A stretch of 62,000 bases of DNA, taken from Gnetum montanum. Its lineage: Eukaryota; Streptophyta; Gnetopsida; Gnetales; Gnetaceae. Below, one piece after another: positions 56,990 through 62,000 of the stretch. The translations under genes and the position numbers were made by a program. The notes under the pieces are model-generated. The model had not been told where the DNA came from. It did no database searches and worked only from the letters and a program-made list of their open reading frames with translations. Location of the stretch: assembly GCA_015680685.1 (NCBI GenBank), contig MNCI01018161.1:966180-1028179 (forward strand). Reading direction: 5' to 3'. Each line of letters opens with the position of its first letter. Within the stretch, counting starts at the first letter, position 1.

Positions 56990-57850
56990 CCATGACTAAA
57001 GAAATTTTTTCCATGTATAGAAAATGGAAGGTGGAAAACTCAATGGTGATGACTTCGTTGATAAATTCAATGGAGCCCAAAATTTGAAAGTTGTATCTAT
57101 TTTATTAAACAACCAAGAAGATCTTGGATATCATAAAAGAGATGTATTTAGATGTCAAAAACATCTCACCAAGCTTCAAATTCTAATTCACCATCTGCAA
57201 TACTTAGTAAGGTAACTATTCAATCATTGAATATTTCAATACTTCTAGAACTATGGCAAGAAATTGATGTATTCCATAATGTGACTTGAAAATATCCTAA
57301 TGGTGTGATCATGTATAACAAAATGGTGGAAAGGGAGAAAATATTTGAATTTTTTCAAGGCCTTAACAAAGATCTTGATGAAGTTTGGGGACGAGTACTT
57401 GGTAATAAACCACTTTTGTCTTTGAAGAAAGTTTTTGTAGAAGTGACGAGGGAAGAAAGTAGAAAGAAAGTGATGATGCAATAAAATACACCCACTGAAG
57501 TCATGTCCTATGGTTTGGCTCTAGTTGTAGACTGTGAAGGAGGTAACTCAAGAAACCAAAAGGGAAAAGATAAACAACCATGGTGTGAGAATTGTAACAA
57601 GTCCTATCACACCATGGGTACATGCTAGGATATACATGCAAAGCCTATGAATTGGAAATAACAGATCCAATGATGGAACAAGAAGTTAGCATACATGGAT
57701 GAATCTTCAAATGATATAAACACTACCTCAACCCTATTTACTAATGAATATCTACAGGTACTCCAAAAATTGTTGAATGTCTTCCAAAATAGCAAGGAAA
57801 ATAAGGCTACTTTTAAAGCTCCTACTGCACTTGCTGCCCAATGAGGTAAT
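56990..57850 (+). pseudogene. gag: Copia Gag
   Basis: The frame at 57330-57480 reads EKIFEFFQGLNKDLDEVWGR and VFVEVTREESRKKVMMQ, the conserved Gag segment of plant copia elements. At 57575-57620 a zinc knuckle CENCNKSYHTMGTC keeps all four ligands. One TAA, several TAG and at least one frameshift upstream. Confidence 0.75.
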
Positions 57851-57897
57851 ACTAGTTCTGTCTCTTCCTTATTGTTATATAAGGGCTCCTTAAATAG

Positions 57898-58308
57898 TTA
57901 GATCATAGATATGGAAGCCTCCAACAACATGACTAGTTCATTAGAAACATTTTTTACATATGAAGACTATGTGGATAAATTAGAATCACGATGGCTAATG
58001 GTTTGCTGAGCTTAGTTATAGGCCAAGGAGATGTAAAATTGCTTTGGTTCATTTTAAAGTCCATGTTTTATGTTCCAAATTTAAAATACAATTTGATCTT
58101 GATTAGCAAGCTTACCAAAGACTTGAATTATGTTGTGACATTTTTTCCTTCTCATTATCAGTTTTAGGATCTATCATTCGGGAGGATGATTGGCAATGCT
58201 AAGGAGTGACATGGCCTCTATTATCTCAGTGGTACTAGTTCTCCATCAAATTTTGAATCCCCTACAACCTCATTTATCTCTTCTAAGTCTATTCCTGAGT
58301 TTGAGGTA
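57898..58308 (+). pseudogene. Copia protease
   Basis: IIDMEASNNMTSS at 57901-57940 replaces the normal WIIDSGAS(D/N)HMT, so the Ser-Gly of the active site is Met-Glu. Text up to YVPNLKYNLILISKLT (58070-58115) matches the strand leading to the Gag-pre-integrase region. Confidence 0.7.
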
Positions 58309-59250
58309 ATGCTTTGGCACAAAAGACTAGTACACAAAAATTTTACATATTTGAAACATTTTGGTCCCCATATGTTTACTAATAAAGATAATTCATCTTT
58401 CAAGTGTGATAATTGTATTCATTCAAAACAAATTCAAAAATCTCATCCTCCTCATCCTTATAAACCTTCTATTTCATTTCATCTTGTTCATAGTGATGTA
58501 TGGGATCCTTCACAAGTACCAAATTTAACTGGGGGACATTGGTTTGTAACTTTCATAGACAATAACACTTGTGTATGTTGGGTCTACCTAATGAGAGATA
58601 AATCTGAAGTTAGCTCACTATTTTCAGAATTTCATAAGCTTGTTACAAATGTTTTCCAATTGTTAATTAATATTCTTTGTTCAAATAATGGTAAAGAATA
58701 TTTTTCTCAAGAGCTTAAAGCATATTTAAGTGAGCACGGAATCTTTCACCAAAGTTCTTGTACTTATACACCCCAACAAAAATGGGGTTGCAAAATGAAA
58801 AAATAGACATCTTCTAGAGTAGCTTGATCAATTATGTTTACTAGATTTTTTTCTCAATTCTTTTGGGAAGAGGCTAATCTCACCTTTGCATATCTCATTA
58901 ATTGAGTATCATATAAGACTATTCAATACCAAAATCCACTAAGTCTTCTCTTATTAGCCTTTCCTTCTACATGAATTCTCAACACTCTTCCACCTTGTAT
59001 CTTTGAATGTGTCATATATGTACATAATGCTCAACCAAATCATGGGAAACGTGATCCAAAAGCCCTCAACTATGTATTCTTAAGGTATTCTCCTATACAA
59101 CAAGGGTATAAATGATACTACCCTCATTTAAAACATGTTTTTGTATCATGTGATGTCACATTTCTCAAACACCAACTCTTTTATCCCAATGTTACTCTTG
59201 AGGGGGAGAATCAACCTACAAAGGAGCAACACTAGGATTCAATCATATCC
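58309..59250 (+). pseudogene. Copia integrase
   Basis: LWHKRLVHKNFTYLK and CDNCIHSKQ give the HHCC zinc-binding part (58312-58430). VHSDVWDPS keeps the first catalytic Asp (58485). CSNNGKEY has Asn for the second Asp (58678), and the expected NGVAERKN box reads WGCKMKK (58783), losing the Glu. Catalytically dead. Confidence 0.8.
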
Positions 59251-59559
59251 CTACCAATTTCTATGTCCAACTTCTCATCAAAAAATCATGTCACACCTCA
59301 TGTTAAATTAATCCAATAGTAATGTTCAAATCCAAGGGAAGAATCACACCCAAAACCAATTTTGAGATATTCTAGATGGTCATAAGATCCTCAACAAAAC
59401 CAAGAGCCTAAACTAGTGATAGACCCAAGTGATGGAGCTATACAAGACCAGTATGAGGTGGTGAATGATAATGAAGAGATTTATGACTTGTATCTTCTGA
59501 TTATGGTTAGAAATGGGATGAGGTCATGTATAAATATCCCATTTCTAATTATCTCACAT

Positions 59560-60440
59560 ACTCCAAGTTATCATGTAATTACATGGCATTTCTCTCAAAG
59601 GTTCATGAGACATAAGTTCCAAGGGATATCTTTGAGGCTTTCAAATATTCTAAATGGAAGGAAGCTATGATGAAGGAAATGAAGGCTTTGAAAGACATTG
59701 AAACATGGGAAATAGTACACCTACTTGAAGGGAAGAAACTTGTGGGAAGAAAATGGATGTTTACTATCAAGTATGGTCTTGATGCTAGCATTAAAAGATA
59801 CAAGGCTAGACTTGTGGCACAAGGGATAGACTATGTAGAAACATTTTCTCCTATGGTGAAACTCAATTCTATTAGTGTTTTATTTTCTTTAGCTACAAAT
59901 CTAGATTGGCAGATGCATTAACTTGACATTAAAAATGCCTTTCTAAATGGTACATTAGAAGAAGAATTTTACATAAGAATACCACCTAGTTTTGAATCTC
60001 AAGAAGGTATGGGTAAAGTATGTAGATTAAAGAAGTCACTCTATGGACTCAAACAATCTCCTTGAGCCTAGTTTACTCAATTTAGTGGTGTGATGAAATA
60101 ACTTGGATATGAGCAAGGACAAGTTGATCATACTTTATTTGTTAAAAAAGGGAAGCATGTTAAAAGATCAATCCATATTGTTTATGTTGATGATATAGTG
60201 ATTATAGGAAATGATGATCATGAAATTTATGATCTCAAAAGGAAGCTCCAAGTAGAGTTCTATGTCAAATATCTTAATGCAATGAAGTATTTTTTGGGAA
60301 TGGAAATTGCTAAAATCAAGAAAGAGATTTTCATCTCTGAAAGGAAATATATCATAAATTTACTCAAAGAGACTAGCAAGATGGACTGTAGAGAAATAGA
60401 GACTCCTTCGGAACAAAACATGAAATAGAAGACTTTTGAA
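59560..60440 (+). pseudogene. Copia reverse transcriptase
   Basis: WKEAMMKEMKALK (59655), VGRKWMFTIKYG, KARLVAQGIDYVETFSPMVK (59803-59862), LDIKNAFLNGTLEEE (59922) and LKKSLYGLKQSP (60030). YVDDIVI at 60183-60203 keeps the catalytic Asp pair. A handful of TAG/TAA stops. Confidence 0.85.
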
Positions 60441-61145
60441 GAAGATCCTCCTATAAATTGAGAAATCTATCAATTCTTGGTTGGAAAACTCATCTATTTG
60501 TCTCTCGCTAGGCCAAATATTACTTTCAGCATAAGTATTGTTAGCCAGTTCATACATGCTCCTACAAAGAGACACCAAGATGTCGTAAATAAGATTCTAA
60601 GATATCTAAAGGGATACCTAAGGCAAGGACTATTATTAAAGAGCTATAGTAAACGGGATATTATTGGTTTTGTTGATGCAGATTTGGCTAGAGCCATTGA
60701 AGATAGAAAGTCTACTATAGGATATCATACAAAGGTCTAGAGAAACTTAGTGATGTGGAGAAGCAATAAACAATCTATTGTAGCATGTAGTAGTGTAGAA
60801 ACTAAATATAGAGCTATAGCCTAAGGAATCTGTGAACTCATTTGGCTACAAAGGTTGATGGAAGATCTCAAGATATCTTAAAGTGGTCTGATAAGGTTGT
60901 TTAGCAATAGTAAGTCTACCATCAATATCATCAAAAATCCAATCCAGCATGATTGTATGAAGCATGTAACAATTGAGAGGAATTTCATAAAAAATGAAGT
61001 TGGAATGGAACAATTGCTCTATCCTACATTTCTACCAAGATGAAAGAAGCTAATATTCTCACAAAGGCCTTATGTATATCAAGCTTTGATTCTTTGGTTA
61101 GCAAGCTAGGAATGATAGATATTTATTCACTAGCTTGAGGTGGAG
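60441..61145 (+). pseudogene. Copia RNase H and 3' end
   Basis: LVGKLIYLSLARPNI (60477), HQDVVNKILRYLKG (60571) and FVDADLARAIEDRKSTIGY (60669) are the copia RNase H landmarks. SKSTINIIKNPIQHDCMKH near 60910 is the last conserved block. A purine-rich GAGGTGGAG just before 61146 is the likely polypurine tract. Confidence 0.8.
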
Positions 61146-61411
61146 TCTTATAAAGTTAGAATAAAACGAAAATTAGGTGATTCTCTAAATCAATTAGGGC
61201 TTGATTTTGTGGATCAACTTACCAAAATTAGTTGATTCTCATAGTCAATTTCTATCATTAATATCTGCCAGTTATTTTCCAGATTTCTTGTTCCTTATTT
61301 AGTAGATTTCCTATTGTAATTCTTTCGTATAAATTGTTGTAATTCTTGATTCAAGATGAATGAGAATGATAGAATTATTTTTCCAATATTTTCTTCTCTC
61401 CTTCTTGTTCA
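61146..61411 (+). mobile_element. 3' LTR of the copia element
   Basis: TCTTATAAAGTTAGAATAAA to CTCCTTCTTGTTCA, matching the 5' LTR but with one, not two, internal repeat units; about 53 bp shorter. The starting TG is mutated to TC. Confidence 0.75.
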
Positions 61412-61723
61412 ATTTTTAACAATGATTTGTCCAAAATACACTAATAAAAAGGCTAATTCAACCACTCAATCTTTTACTTTTTTTAGTGAGTTCAGGTTAT
61501 GCTTAATACATTAAATTTAGTATCATAATAATTTTTTTAGTATCTTACTTTTTTTAGTGAGTTCAGGTATAATAATTTTTGACTTTTTTACTAAGTTACA
61601 ACTTGTAAATGGTTTGCTTTGTTGGTGGAACAAAGAATAGGTTTTTTTAGAGCAAGAATAGTTAAATGATGAATAACCAATATGCCCAACTCCTAATTAT
61701 ACAATCTATAAACATTACAATAA
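61412..61723. other. AT-rich flank with a short direct repeat
   Basis: CTTTTTTTAGTGAGTTCAGG occurs at about 61477 and 61548, a direct repeat with 70-bp spacing. No gene. Confidence 0.5.
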
Positions 61724-61880
61724 AGTGCTAGACTAGTAGTAAGGGTTTGGGCTTGGTAAACCCAAGTTACAAGTTTAATTCTACTAGGAATCATTGAGTT
61801 ATAAATTTTTTGAAAATATTATAAAAGGAATTTTGAAACTACTCTAATAAATCCAAGGGGTCACAGTGGACATAAGTAAA
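61724..61880 (+). repeat. tRNA-SINE-like fragment
   Basis: GACTAGTAGTAAGGGTTTGG, then CAAGTTACAAGTTTAATTCT and ACTAGGAATCATTGAGTTAT resemble A box, B box and body of a tRNA-derived SINE. Similar in layout to 46120-46260. Confidence 0.45.
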
Positions 61881-62000
61881 AATTTCAATTTTTGTAATCC
61901 ATGGATGTTGTAGGAGGAGTCTAAAACCTAGTTAAGTAAGATTAGAGATCATTATTTAACTAGTTATACTCATAGTAGCCTTAGATCATATGGTTAAGTG

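Larger units (their letters stand above)
56402..61411 (+). mobile_element. Ty1/copia retrotransposon with both LTRs
   Basis: 5' LTR 56402-56720, primer site, Gag, protease, integrase, RT, RNase H and 3' LTR 61146-61411, total about 5.0 kb. The copia order (integrase before RT) is clear. Fewer stops than in the Athila elements, but several frameshifts and changed catalytic residues make it inactive. A target duplication could not be identified. Confidence 0.85.

Overview
The window is plant nuclear DNA made almost entirely of nested LTR retrotransposons, with one LINE and one copia element. Most of it (10.85-62 kb) is AT-rich and old, with reading frames broken mainly by TAG codons, the pattern expected when methylated cytosines in CAG decay. 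The first 10.85 kb is GC- and CpG-richer and much better preserved. Giant Tat- and Athila-type Ty3/gypsy elements suggest a land plant with a large, heavily methylated genome. A gymnosperm is possible, but the species cannot be named from this sequence. No ordinary host gene was recognised.

Element 1 (1-10845, minus strand, running off the left edge) is a Tat/Ogre-like element: 5' LTR, primer binding site, Gag, protease, then the start of Pol. Between protease and Pol, on the opposite strand, lies an 8-exon gene (795-4898) of about 1,100 codons. All intron phases agree and it has its own TATA-like box. Its N-terminal third resembles the FCP1/NIF-type HAD phosphatase fold of plants but lacks the catalytic aspartates. 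Element 2 (20919-31719, plus strand), an older relative, carries the first two exons of the same gene (23460 to 22020, minus strand) at the same place upstream of Pol, with the same intron position and phase. This antisense gene in the protease-RT interval is the main candidate for an undescribed system.

The rest is a nest. Element 6 (minus, Athila-like; LTR 43524-44405, Gag remnant 18300-19645) is interrupted by element 3 (plus, Athila-like; LTRs 19646-20496 and 42082-42903). Element 3 is interrupted by element 2 (5-bp duplication ATAGT) and by a solo LTR at 33609-36089 (5-bp duplication GTAGG) that holds seventeen 21-bp repeats. With both insertions removed, element 3 is about 10 kb. Element 4 (11016-16388) is another Athila-like 3' half with a long decayed extra reading frame. 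Element 1 itself inserted into the tail of an older LTR of its own family (10851-11015).

From 44.4 kb on: a zinc-knuckle remnant, largely featureless AT-rich DNA, a decayed LINE on the minus strand (about 50.5-55.45 kb), a copia element with both LTRs (56402-61411), and two short tRNA-SINE-like pieces.
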